NCBI GenBank assembly: GCA_937960625.1
Contig: CALGPD010000294.1
Span: 1-10,637, forward strand
Length of the DNA stretch: 10,637 bases
Direction of reading: 5' to 3'
Source of the DNA: an uncultured Spirochaetia bacterium
GTDB lineage: Bacteria > Spirochaetota > CALGPD01
Below are positions 1-5,419 of the stretch, piece by piece. Numbering within the stretch: the stretch's first letter is position 1; each line of letters begins with the position of its first letter. Both the position numbers and the translations under genes were made by a program. The notes beneath the pieces are model-generated. The model was not told where the DNA came from. It worked only from the letters and a program-made list of their open reading frames with translations, and did not search any database.

Positions 1-110
1 TTATAGGAGATAAACTAAACACATAGGCCTGCCGCTGCTTTAATCGTTATTTATTGTGCGTTTATACGCGTGAATGTTATGGTTTTAAAAACGGTTTTCT
101 TTCAGAATAA
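1..110. other. Noncoding left edge, nothing recognised
   Basis: This stretch lies beyond the rpsI terminator at the left edge of the window. It has early stops in all plus-strand frames, and the only minus-strand reading with an ATG is a seven-codon peptide. I see no tRNA, no long hairpin and no protein motif. It may be the spacer to the next gene outside the window. Confidence 0.4.
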
Positions 111-115
111 AATAA

Positions 116-146
116 AAAAAGCAACGCAAGATACACGCTGCTTTTT
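116..146 (-). terminator. Intrinsic terminator of rplM-rpsI
   Basis: Read on the minus strand, AAAAAGCAGCG (146 to 136) pairs with CGTTGCTTTTT (126 to 116). This gives an 11-bp stem with one G-U wobble and a 9-nt loop, followed by a T-rich tail (TTTTTTTATTTT). It begins about 35 nt after the rpsI stop, the expected position for the end of this ribosomal protein transcript. The flanking A and T runs mean it could also work weakly in the other direction. Confidence 0.85.
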
Positions 147-181
147 GTCTATATTTAATTTCTAAAAATTGTATGCAAAGA

Positions 182-571
182 TTAACGTTTTGAGAACTGT
201 GTACTTTTACGCGCACCGTGTTTACCGTATTTTTTACGTTCAACCATACGCGGGTCACGGGTAAGGAAACCGTTCTTTTTAAGAGCAGGACGGTTTTTCT
301 CGTCAACTATACATAATGCTCTGGAAATGCCGTGCCTGATTGCTCCGGCCTGGCCTGAAACCCCGCCGCCGTTGGCATTAACAAAAATATCGAATTTGTT
401 TTCCGCGTCAACCACTTCAAGAGGTTTTTTAATATAATTTTCCAAAGACTTTCTTGGAAAATATTCGCTAAGAGATCTTTTGTTTACTTCAATTTTTCCG
501 CTTCCTTTGCGGATTCTAACTCTGGCAATAGCGTTTTTTCTTCTTCCCGTTGCCCATATAAAATTAGCCAC
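182..571 (-). CDS. rpsI: 30S ribosomal protein S9
   Basis: Small-subunit ribosomal protein S9; in this family the C-terminal tail reaches the P-site tRNA in the head of the 30S subunit. The 129 residues match the usual length. The N-terminal TGRRKNAIARVRI block, the central GGGVSGQAGAIRHGISRAL block and the basic C-terminus ending in QFSKR are all S9 signatures. The tail has KKYGKHGARKST, where many bacteria have a more arginine-rich version. The start is GTG (569-571), supported by AAGGAG at 580-585 with 8 nt spacing, which lies in the 20-nt gap after rplM. It is the second gene of the rplM-rpsI operon and is followed by a clear terminator. Confidence 0.98.
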   Translation of the reverse strand: MANFIWATGRRKNAIARVRIRKGSGKIEVNKRSLSEYFPRKSLENYIKKPLEVVDAENKFDIFVNANGGGVSGQAGAIRHGISRALCIVDEKNRPALKKNGFLTRDPRMVERKKYGKHGARKSTQFSKR

Positions 572-591
572 TGTAATTTCTCCTTACATTT

Positions 592-1020
592 CTATAGTTC
601 AAGTGTTTCAGGCTGCTGTGCTTTATGAGGATGTTCCTCACCCTGATATACTTTTAAATTTTTCAATAATTTACTACTTAGTTTATTCTTAGGTAACATG
701 CCTTTTACGGCTTTAATAATCACCTGACGGGAATCTTTTTCTAATAATTTTTCAAGCGTAATATCTTTAATACCGCCCGGATAATTAGTATGCCAGTAAT
801 ATTTTTTGTCTTTTAATTTTCGTCCCGTTACTTTTACCTTATCTGCATTGGTAACGATAATAAAATCTCCGTTATCTGATGCAGGGTGAAACCCGGGTTT
901 GTGCTTTCCGCGTAAATAAACAGCAACTTTTTCTGCTAAACGTCCTAAAACTTTATCCGTTGCGTCTATTATATACCATTTTTTTTCAACTTGGTCAGGT
1001 TTTAAATAAATTGTTTTCAC
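592..1020 (-). CDS. rplM: 50S ribosomal protein L13
   Basis: Large-subunit ribosomal protein L13, an early-assembly 23S rRNA-binding protein. Signatures are WYIIDATDKVLGRLA near the N-terminus, LRGKHKPGFHP, GDFIIVTNADKVKVTG, a central YYWHTNYPGGIK, AVKGMLPKNKL and the terminal EHPHKAQQPETLEL. I chose the GTG at 1018-1020, giving 142 residues: MKTIYLKPDQ then aligns with the start of E. coli L13, which from memory is also 142 residues. A TTG four codons upstream (1030-1032, 146 residues) has no Shine-Dalgarno, while the GTG has at least a weak GGA about 8-10 nt before it. It is first in the operon with rpsI, 20 nt apart, behind the promoter at 1063-1091. Confidence 0.97.
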   Translation of the reverse strand: MKTIYLKPDQVEKKWYIIDATDKVLGRLAEKVAVYLRGKHKPGFHPASDNGDFIIVTNADKVKVTGRKLKDKKYYWHTNYPGGIKDITLEKLLEKDSRQVIIKAVKGMLPKNKLSSKLLKNLKVYQGEEHPHKAQQPETLEL

Positions 1021-1062
1021 TTTATCATCCAATTTAATAGTATTTATTTTTATTGAATATAG

Positions 1063-1091
1063 ATTTTAATAAATCATTAATTCACAGTCAA
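1063..1091 (-). promoter_or_regulatory. Sigma70-type promoter of rplM-rpsI
   Basis: On the minus strand, TTGACT (1091 to 1086) is followed by a 17-bp spacer and TAAAAT (1068 to 1063). Predicted transcription start is near 1056, leaving a leader of about 36 nt before the GTG of rplM. A second TTGACA lies further upstream (1123 to 1118), but its best -10 is only TTTATT, so it is the weaker candidate. Confidence 0.65.
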
Positions 1092-1130
1092 TTAAATAAA
1101 ATGAATTTATATATATTTGTCAAATTTATT

Positions 1131-1772
1131 TTAAAAACCGTGTTCTTTTAAAAAATCTATGCTTATTCCCTGATTTGAATTAGAACCCTTTGAGATAAGC
1201 CCTTCAATGTATTTGGAAATTATATCCGTTTCTACGTTAATTTTACTCCCGGGTTTTAGGGTATTCAAATTCGTTTCTTCATAAGTAATTGGAATTATTG
1301 CGCATTCAAAATAACTACCGTTTGCCTTAAAAACAGTAAGGCTTATGCCGTTTATTGCAATGCTGGCTTTATTTACAACATATTTCATCAAATCTTGGGT
1401 ATCCATTTTAAAAGTAAAATGATATGAGCCGTGGGCTTTTTCAACCTGTGTAACGGTTGCAGTTCCGTCAACGTGGCCCTGAACAATGTGACCGTCAAGG
1501 CGCGATGTTACTTTAAGAGCGCGTTCCAGATTTATCTTATCACCTTTTTTAAATCCGGATAACGTTGTAACGGATAGAGTTTCGTTAGAAGTAAAAAATG
1601 AAAACGTGGTTCCGGTTAAATTAGTAACGCTCTGGCAAGCACCGTTAATTGAAACACTGTCTCCTAATTTAAGTTCGGAACAAAAAGGTGCGGTAACAGT
1701 AAACTCTCTATGCCCGCCGGAATCCTTGATTTCAGTTATTTCGCCTATGGCTTCAATAATACCTGTAAACAT
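1131..1772 (-). CDS. ribE: Riboflavin synthase, alpha chain
   Basis: Riboflavin synthase catalyses dismutation of two 6,7-dimethyl-8-ribityllumazine molecules to riboflavin, the last step of vitamin B2 synthesis, in the cytoplasm. The 213 residues hold two lumazine-binding barrels. Barrel 1 (about 1-97) begins with the diagnostic MFTGIIE and carries INGACQSVT (42-50) with Cys46. Barrel 2 (about 98-195) contains GHIVQGHVDG (94-103) at the junction and SIAINGISLTV (137-147). Q47-S48 stand where many homologues have L-T, a mild oddity. ATG 1770-1772 lies 2 nt after the coaD stop. The only AAGGA is 17 nt upstream, too far for normal initiation, so translation probably depends on re-initiation after coaD. 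No ribD, ribBA or ribH is nearby. The symbol follows the E. coli ribE (ribC) convention; B. subtilis also calls it ribE. Confidence 0.96.
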   Translation of the reverse strand: MFTGIIEAIGEITEIKDSGGHREFTVTAPFCSELKLGDSVSINGACQSVTNLTGTTFSFFTSNETLSVTTLSGFKKGDKINLERALKVTSRLDGHIVQGHVDGTATVTQVEKAHGSYHFTFKMDTQDLMKYVVNKASIAINGISLTVFKANGSYFECAIIPITYEETNLNTLKPGSKINVETDIISKYIEGLISKGSNSNQGISIDFLKEHGF

Positions 1773-1774
1773 AA

Positions 1775-2263
1775 TTATAAATTAAACTTTTCCTTTAGTT
1801 TGGAGATTACATAGGGATGAACTTTGTCTGAAACATCTCCTCCTAGTCTTGCTACTTCTTTAATCATTGCAGATGAAATGAAAGAAAAATTCTCGCTTGC
1901 CATTAATATTACCGTATCAATCTCTTTATTTAAGCTTCTATTCATTAAATGTATTGCAAGTTCATATTCATAATCCGATACGGCTCTTAAGCCTCTTACA
2001 ATAACTTTTGCCTTAGTGCTTTCAACATAGCTCATTAAAAGACCGTCAAAACTTTGAATTTCAATATTATTATTGATATTTAAATCTTTAAGCACGGTGT
2101 TCACCATATCAATTCTTTCATAAACGGAAAACAAGGGTTTTTTCGCATAATTACATCCGATACCCACAATGAGTTTATCAAAAATATCACTACTTCTTTT
2201 AATAATATCAATGTGCCCGTTAGTTAAAGGGTCAAAACTTCCGGGATATACCGCTATCTTCAT
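1775..2263 (-). CDS. coaD: Phosphopantetheine adenylyltransferase (PPAT)
   Basis: CoaD joins 4'-phosphopantetheine and ATP to make dephospho-CoA and pyrophosphate, the penultimate step of coenzyme A synthesis. The 162 residues are a standard length. Visible nucleotidyltransferase motifs are the N-terminal PGSFDPLTNGHIDII with the TNGH signature at 14-17, RGLRAVSDYEYELAIHLMNR (90-109) and the C-terminal ISSAMIKEVARLGGDVS (129-145), close to the family ISS-x-x-(V/I)KE block that binds ATP phosphates. The ATG overlaps the stop of the upstream Cys4 gene (ATGA, 2260-2263), and AAGGA lies 7 nt before it, so both direct initiation and translational coupling are plausible. It is followed 2 nt later by ribE. 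Confidence 0.98.
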   Translation of the reverse strand: MKIAVYPGSFDPLTNGHIDIIKRSSDIFDKLIVGIGCNYAKKPLFSVYERIDMVNTVLKDLNINNNIEIQSFDGLLMSYVESTKAKVIVRGLRAVSDYEYELAIHLMNRSLNKEIDTVILMASENFSFISSAMIKEVARLGGDVSDKVHPYVISKLKEKFNL

Positions 2264-2505
2264 TTCTGAATCCTTTTTTCTTTGTTATTTTTTTCAATAG
2301 GAGTAAAATAATCGAAAAGTTCTTCAATTGAAAAGCCTGAAAATCCACGAATTTTAACTTTAGGATTGTTGATGCATTTATGGCAATAATCATATTTCTT
2401 CTTAACCAAATTAGACCAGTACTTGCATTGAGCACAAGTTTTAGTAATAAGGTCTTCAGAAGTCATGTTGCCTTCTTCATAGTCCAATCTGTCATTTAAT
2501 GACAT
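2260..2505 (-). CDS. Small Cys4 (zinc-ribbon-like) protein coupled to coaD
   Basis: I do not recognise this 81-residue protein. It has two CxxC pairs, C24-x2-C27 and C41-x2-C44, separated by 13 residues, which suggests a small zinc-binding knuckle; the rest is polar, with an acidic N-terminus and a Lys-rich tail. No signal peptide or membrane segment is visible. The ATG at 2503-2505 has AGGGAG 5 nt upstream. An internal ATG at codon 14 also has a weak AAGG, but both CxxC pairs lie after it, so the core is unaffected. It is first in the operon with coaD (ATGA overlap) and ribE, behind the promoter at 2575-2603. That context hints at a link to cofactor metabolism, but gives no function. Confidence 0.8.
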   Translation of the reverse strand: MSLNDRLDYEEGNMTSEDLITKTCAQCKYWSNLVKKKYDYCHKCINNPKVKIRGFSGFSIEELFDYFTPIEKNNKEKRIQK

Positions 2506-2574
2506 CTATACTCCCTGTAGTAAAAATCCCAGCATTGTATAAAATTATTATTTAACAAGCATCGGTATATTACT

Positions 2575-2603
2575 AGAATAAATTTAAGAAAAGCAGATGT
2601 CAA
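2575..2603 (-). promoter_or_regulatory. Promoter of the Cys4-coaD-ribE operon
   Basis: On the minus strand, a perfect TTGACA (2603 to 2598) is followed by a 17-bp spacer and TATTCT (2580 to 2575). An A/T-tract just upstream (2604-2613) could act as an UP element. Predicted start is near 2568, giving a leader of roughly 60 nt before the AGGGAG ribosome-binding site at 2511-2516. Confidence 0.6.
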
Positions 2604-2669
2604 ATTTTTTTTTATTGCTAAAACTCAAATTTGCCAAAATGCTTTGATACAAACGAGTTAAAAAACAAA

Positions 2670-2687
2670 AAAAATCTTAAAATTTTT
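2670..2687 (-). terminator. Weak A/U hairpin after the dioxygenase gene
   Basis: On the minus strand AAAAAT (2687 to 2682) can pair with ATTTTT (2675 to 2670) across a 6-nt loop, followed by TTTGTTTTTT. The stem has no G-C pairs, so this is a marginal terminator call; its support is the position about 15 nt after the stop and the long U-rich tail. Confidence 0.3.
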
Positions 2688-2702
2688 GTAATATCAAACC
2701 CG

Positions 2703-3497
2703 TTATTTCCATAAAAAAGCAACTGCCCTTTTACCCAAAATATAATCGTCAAATATTTTTTCTCCCGCAGTTTCTGAAATACCGGAACAAACAAGAAGAG
2801 GTAATAAATGTTCTTCTCTGGGATGACAATAGCGGGCATTTGGAGCGTTCCCCCAATTAGAAAGCCTGTTTTCCCTATCCTGTTTTGACATATCGGAACA
2901 GCACGTTTCAATTAACCAATCCTGAAACGCATCATTTTTAGAGTCGGAAGGCTTTCCTCCTTCCCAGATAAACTTACCCATGTTATGAAAAGAAAAACCC
3001 GAACCGATTATTAATACGTTTTCATTAAGTAAATCTTTTAAAGCATTGCCCAGCTTTAAGTGTTTAGCAGCATCGAGGCCTTTTATAAGTGAAAGTTGTA
3101 TAGAAGGAATATCAGCATCCGGATACATCATCATTAAGGGAATGAAAAGTCCGTGATCAAACCCTCTTTCCGTATCAATAGCAGCAGTAAAAGACCGGTT
3201 TTCAAGTATGTTAGAAACTTTTTTTGCCAAAGAAGGGTTTCCGGGAGTAGGATAATTAACTTTATACGCTTCTGCTGGAAAACCGTAGTAGTCATATAAC
3301 ATTGTGGGGTTGCCGCCGCCTAATAATGTTGGATTTTCTTCTTCCCAATGCGCGCTGATTACTATAATTGCATCGGGTTTATTAATCATTGAAGGCAATT
3401 TTTTCATAAAATCCAACATCGCCAGATGTGATTTATCTCCTAGTATAGGCAGAGGCCCTCCGCCATGCGAAAAATATACAATTTTTGCTTTATTCAT
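2703..3497 (-). CDS. LigB-family extradiol dioxygenase, DODA/YgiD type
   Basis: A class III extradiol ring-cleavage dioxygenase of the 4,5-DOPA dioxygenase (plant DODA, E. coli YgiD) branch. These are metal-dependent enzymes acting on catechols; the natural bacterial substrate is usually unknown. The 264 residues carry every hallmark: SHGGGP (10-15, H11), SAHWE (48-52, H50), YDYYGFP (68-74), RGFDHGLFIPL (111-121, H115), the GSGFSFHN segment (165-172, H171) and CHPREEHLLPL (224-234, H225 and H230). The metal-binding histidines appear intact. The ATG has GAGGA 9 nt upstream. Its neighbours suggest no pathway: a membrane protein gene lies 96 bp upstream and a CoA/riboflavin operon downstream. 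The substrate cannot be read from the sequence. Confidence 0.92.
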   Translation of the reverse strand: MNKAKIVYFSHGGGPLPILGDKSHLAMLDFMKKLPSMINKPDAIIVISAHWEEENPTLLGGGNPTMLYDYYGFPAEAYKVNYPTPGNPSLAKKVSNILENRSFTAAIDTERGFDHGLFIPLMMMYPDADIPSIQLSLIKGLDAAKHLKLGNALKDLLNENVLIIGSGFSFHNMGKFIWEGGKPSDSKNDAFQDWLIETCCSDMSKQDRENRLSNWGNAPNARYCHPREEHLLPLLVCSGISETAGEKIFDDYILGKRAVAFLWK

Positions 3498-3580
3498 AAT
3501 AATTCATCCTCATTTGTATTGCCTCTAAAAGAATAAACCCCTACAAAGAGTAATCGTACAAAAACAACTAACCTATAAAT

Positions 3581-3609
3581 ATTATACACTTTTCTAATGT
3601 TTTCTTAAA
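3581..3609 (-). promoter_or_regulatory. Possible promoter of the dioxygenase gene
   Basis: A consensus -10 TATAAT (minus strand, 3586 to 3581) sits just past the stop codon of the membrane protein gene. At 17-bp spacing the -35 position reads TTTAAG (3609 to 3604), only 3 of 6 matches. The predicted leader is about 76 nt. The gene may be transcribed from here, by read-through from trmL, or both. Confidence 0.4.
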
Positions 3610-4802
3610 GTATGTTTGTAAAAATAAATTACTTTATGTGACAATATTTTCACATGATACCCGTACAATGCTAAAACAGTTATAACGTTTAAAGCCTGCA
3701 TTTGAAAAGCAGTTAAAAACGTTCCGGCAAGAAAAACTTTAATAAATAAAAACAACGAAAAGTACACCACACCCATATTAGGGAAAATTATTATAAATGA
3801 CATAATGAACGAAATAAAACCGATTTCTTTATTGGGGTTAATTATCAGCAGAGTTAGAAGGAAAAAATATATTGAATCAAATATATAAACTTCCTTAACA
3901 ATGAGATAAATTACTATTGAAATAATCAGAGAGTAATAAAACAACATTACTATCTGTGTTGAAGGAATAATTAACTTTAGCATACTGAGTAGGGAAACAA
4001 AACCCCGTTCTATTTCCTGAAACGTTGTCATATAAGAAAACAACAGTTTATAATATCCGGCAAAGAGAATTAAACTTGCGCTTAAAACTACTGTTAATAC
4101 AAGCCACCATTTAATTTTCTTATAAAAGAACGCGAAAAAAGGAAATACACCAAAATTAAAAAAGAAACTGAATGCAAGAGCAATAGAAGATAAAAAGCGT
4201 TTTTTATAAATAGCCAGATATAAAGAAAGAAAAAACAAAAAAAGAAAAACCACAATCAAATTCGGACGGTAATAAAACTCATATATAATTGGGATATTCC
4301 AAAAATAGTGTATAAAAAAGTGTTTTCTATCCTCATATATTTTAATCAGTACTCTTAGCAAAGAAAATTCAAACAGAAAAATAACTGCACGGATTAAGAA
4401 CTGCTTATTTATATTTCCTGACATAAAAACGGAAATATCTTTAAAAACCTGATATTCCTTATGATAGTTGCCTGAAAATATCGAAGATGAGTTGGAAACG
4501 TTAATAAGAAGCGAACTAATACATATGGTAAACCTAAAAGTAAAACCAAAAACCAAAACAAGAACAAACATTTCATAACTGTGTTTTTTTACGGTTTTGG
4601 CAGCAATTAGATAAAAAATGAAACTGGCAACGAAAAAATCCAAAATTATGTTTTTATTACTAAACGCAAGGATTAAAACTAAAAAAGTCTGAATAATTAT
4701 TCCGCAAAACAACACTAAATTGTGTTCTTCAAATAGGACTCCGAATTTCTTTTTTGCATTAATTAGAAATCTATCAGGATTTAATTTGTCTATAAGCTTC
4801 AT
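3594..4802 (-). CDS. Polytopic membrane protein, possible GT-C-like fold
   Basis: I do not recognise a family with certainty. The 402 residues are rich in Phe, Ile and Leu, with roughly ten or more membrane helices (for example near 29-48, 53-68, 79-100, 137-155, 181-199, 204-227, 231-250, 283-302 and 309-322). The layout loosely resembles GT-C glycosyltransferases that use polyprenyl-phosphate sugars: a short cytoplasmic N-terminus, a polar loop after the third helix (101-135, containing GNYHKEYQVFKDI), a YYRPNLIVVFLFLF segment (177-190) and a late INPNKEIGF motif (321-329). The usual acidic DxD-like loop motif is not clear. The ATG at 4800-4802 lies inside the 3' end of trmL (29-nt overlap) and no good Shine-Dalgarno is visible, so coupling to trmL translation is likely. 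Confidence 0.75.
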   Translation of the reverse strand: MKLIDKLNPDRFLINAKKKFGVLFEEHNLVLFCGIIIQTFLVLILAFSNKNIILDFFVASFIFYLIAAKTVKKHSYEMFVLVLVFGFTFRFTICISSLLINVSNSSSIFSGNYHKEYQVFKDISVFMSGNINKQFLIRAVIFLFEFSLLRVLIKIYEDRKHFFIHYFWNIPIIYEFYYRPNLIVVFLFLFFLSLYLAIYKKRFLSSIALAFSFFFNFGVFPFFAFFYKKIKWWLVLTVVLSASLILFAGYYKLLFSYMTTFQEIERGFVSLLSMLKLIIPSTQIVMLFYYSLIISIVIYLIVKEVYIFDSIYFFLLTLLIINPNKEIGFISFIMSFIIIFPNMGVVYFSLFLFIKVFLAGTFLTAFQMQALNVITVLALYGYHVKILSHKVIYFYKHTLRKH

Positions 4803-5223
4803 ATAAAATTACAGCCACTGAGTTTGAAAGATTTAAACTACGAACATTTCCCGGCATAGGAATAGTAATACATTTATTAAAGTTCTGCCGGATAATTTCT
4901 TCAGGCAAGCCTGCAGTTTCGCTTCCAAAAACAAAGTAATCTCCCTCTTTATAATTAATATCGTAATAATTAATTTCTCCCTTAGTACTGGCAAAGAATA
5001 AATTACTGCCCCGACTAAATTTTTCAAAACTATTATAATCGTTGTGAATAGTAAGCTTAACGTTTTCCCAATAATCAAGGCCCGCCCGCTTTATATATTT
5101 ATCATCAATCTTAAAACCGAGAGGTTTCACAAGGTGAAGACCGGCATCAAGGCCAACGCATATTCTTCCTATATTTCCCGTATTATACGGTATGTCCGGA
5201 TAAACTAAAACTACATTAAACAC
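4774..5223 (-). CDS. trmL: tRNA (cytidine/uridine-34 2'-O)-methyltransferase
   Basis: TrmL is a SPOUT-class (SpoU family) enzyme that uses S-adenosylmethionine to methylate the ribose of wobble nucleotide 34 in certain tRNA-Leu. From the GTG at 5221-5223 the protein has 149 residues, close to the E. coli length. Motifs are PDIPYNTGNIGR (9-20), RAGLDYW (46-52), FGSETAGLP (99-107) and IPMPGNVRSLNLSNSVA (121-137), the last two forming the trefoil-knot cofactor site. I chose GTG over the TTG three codons upstream (5230-5232) for two reasons: MFNVVLVYPDIP then matches the N-terminus of E. coli TrmL, and the TTG overlaps the -10 box and so lies before the predicted transcript start. No Shine-Dalgarno is present; the mRNA is probably leaderless. 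The 3' end overlaps the membrane protein gene. Confidence 0.95.
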   Translation of the reverse strand: MFNVVLVYPDIPYNTGNIGRICVGLDAGLHLVKPLGFKIDDKYIKRAGLDYWENVKLTIHNDYNSFEKFSRGSNLFFASTKGEINYYDINYKEGDYFVFGSETAGLPEEIIRQNFNKCITIPMPGNVRSLNLSNSVAVILYEAYRQIKS

Positions 5224-5230
5224 AAAAAGC

Positions 5231-5259
5231 AATATATAATTTTAAACCATCATTGTCAA
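5231..5259 (-). promoter_or_regulatory. trmL promoter, predicted leaderless transcript
   Basis: Minus strand: perfect TTGACA (5259 to 5254), 17-bp spacer, TATATT (5236 to 5231). Seven to eight nt past the -10 box is 5224-5223, the base before or the first base of the trmL GTG. The transcript would therefore have essentially no 5' leader. Confidence 0.75.
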
Positions 5260-5283
5260 GGCTGCAAATTTTAAAACAAAATA

Positions 5284-5321
5284 GTTTATCTAAAATAAGC
5301 CGTGTTTATTTTAAAATAAGC
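5284..5321. repeat. Tandem direct repeat with palindrome in divergent promoter region
   Basis: Two imperfect direct copies, GTTTATCTAAAATAAGC (5284-5300) and GTTTATTTTAAAATAAGC (5304-5321), start 20 bp apart, about two DNA helix turns. The second contains a perfect 14-bp palindrome TTATTTTAAAATAA (5306-5319). The repeat lies 25 bp upstream of the trmL -35 and 62 bp before the nrnA -35. It could be an operator for a dimeric regulator or simply an A/T-rich UP element. Confidence 0.5.
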
Positions 5322-5382
5322 AATCAGACGCATAGGACGGACACCGCAAAAATACATTAATACTTCAAAATATTAAAAATAA

Positions 5383-5411
5383 TTGACAGCGCATAAGTTA
5401 ATCTCTAATAT
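5383..5411 (+). promoter_or_regulatory. nrnA promoter, predicted leaderless transcript
   Basis: Perfect TTGACA at 5383-5388, a 17-bp spacer and TAATAT at 5406-5411. Seven to nine nt past the -10 box is 5418-5420, and the ATG begins at 5420. The predicted mRNA therefore begins within about two nt of its start codon, and no Shine-Dalgarno exists upstream. Confidence 0.7.
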
Positions 5412-5419
5412 GTTTATTC

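Noticed and set aside
85..306. 73-codon minus-strand frame over the rpsI 3' end
   Set aside because: It overlaps the unmistakable S9 gene in another frame, crosses the terminator and has no protein-like composition.
2626..2633. CAAATTTG palindrome upstream of the Cys4-coaD-ribE promoter
   Set aside because: An 8-bp A/T-rich palindrome is common by chance here and has no second copy arranged like an operator.
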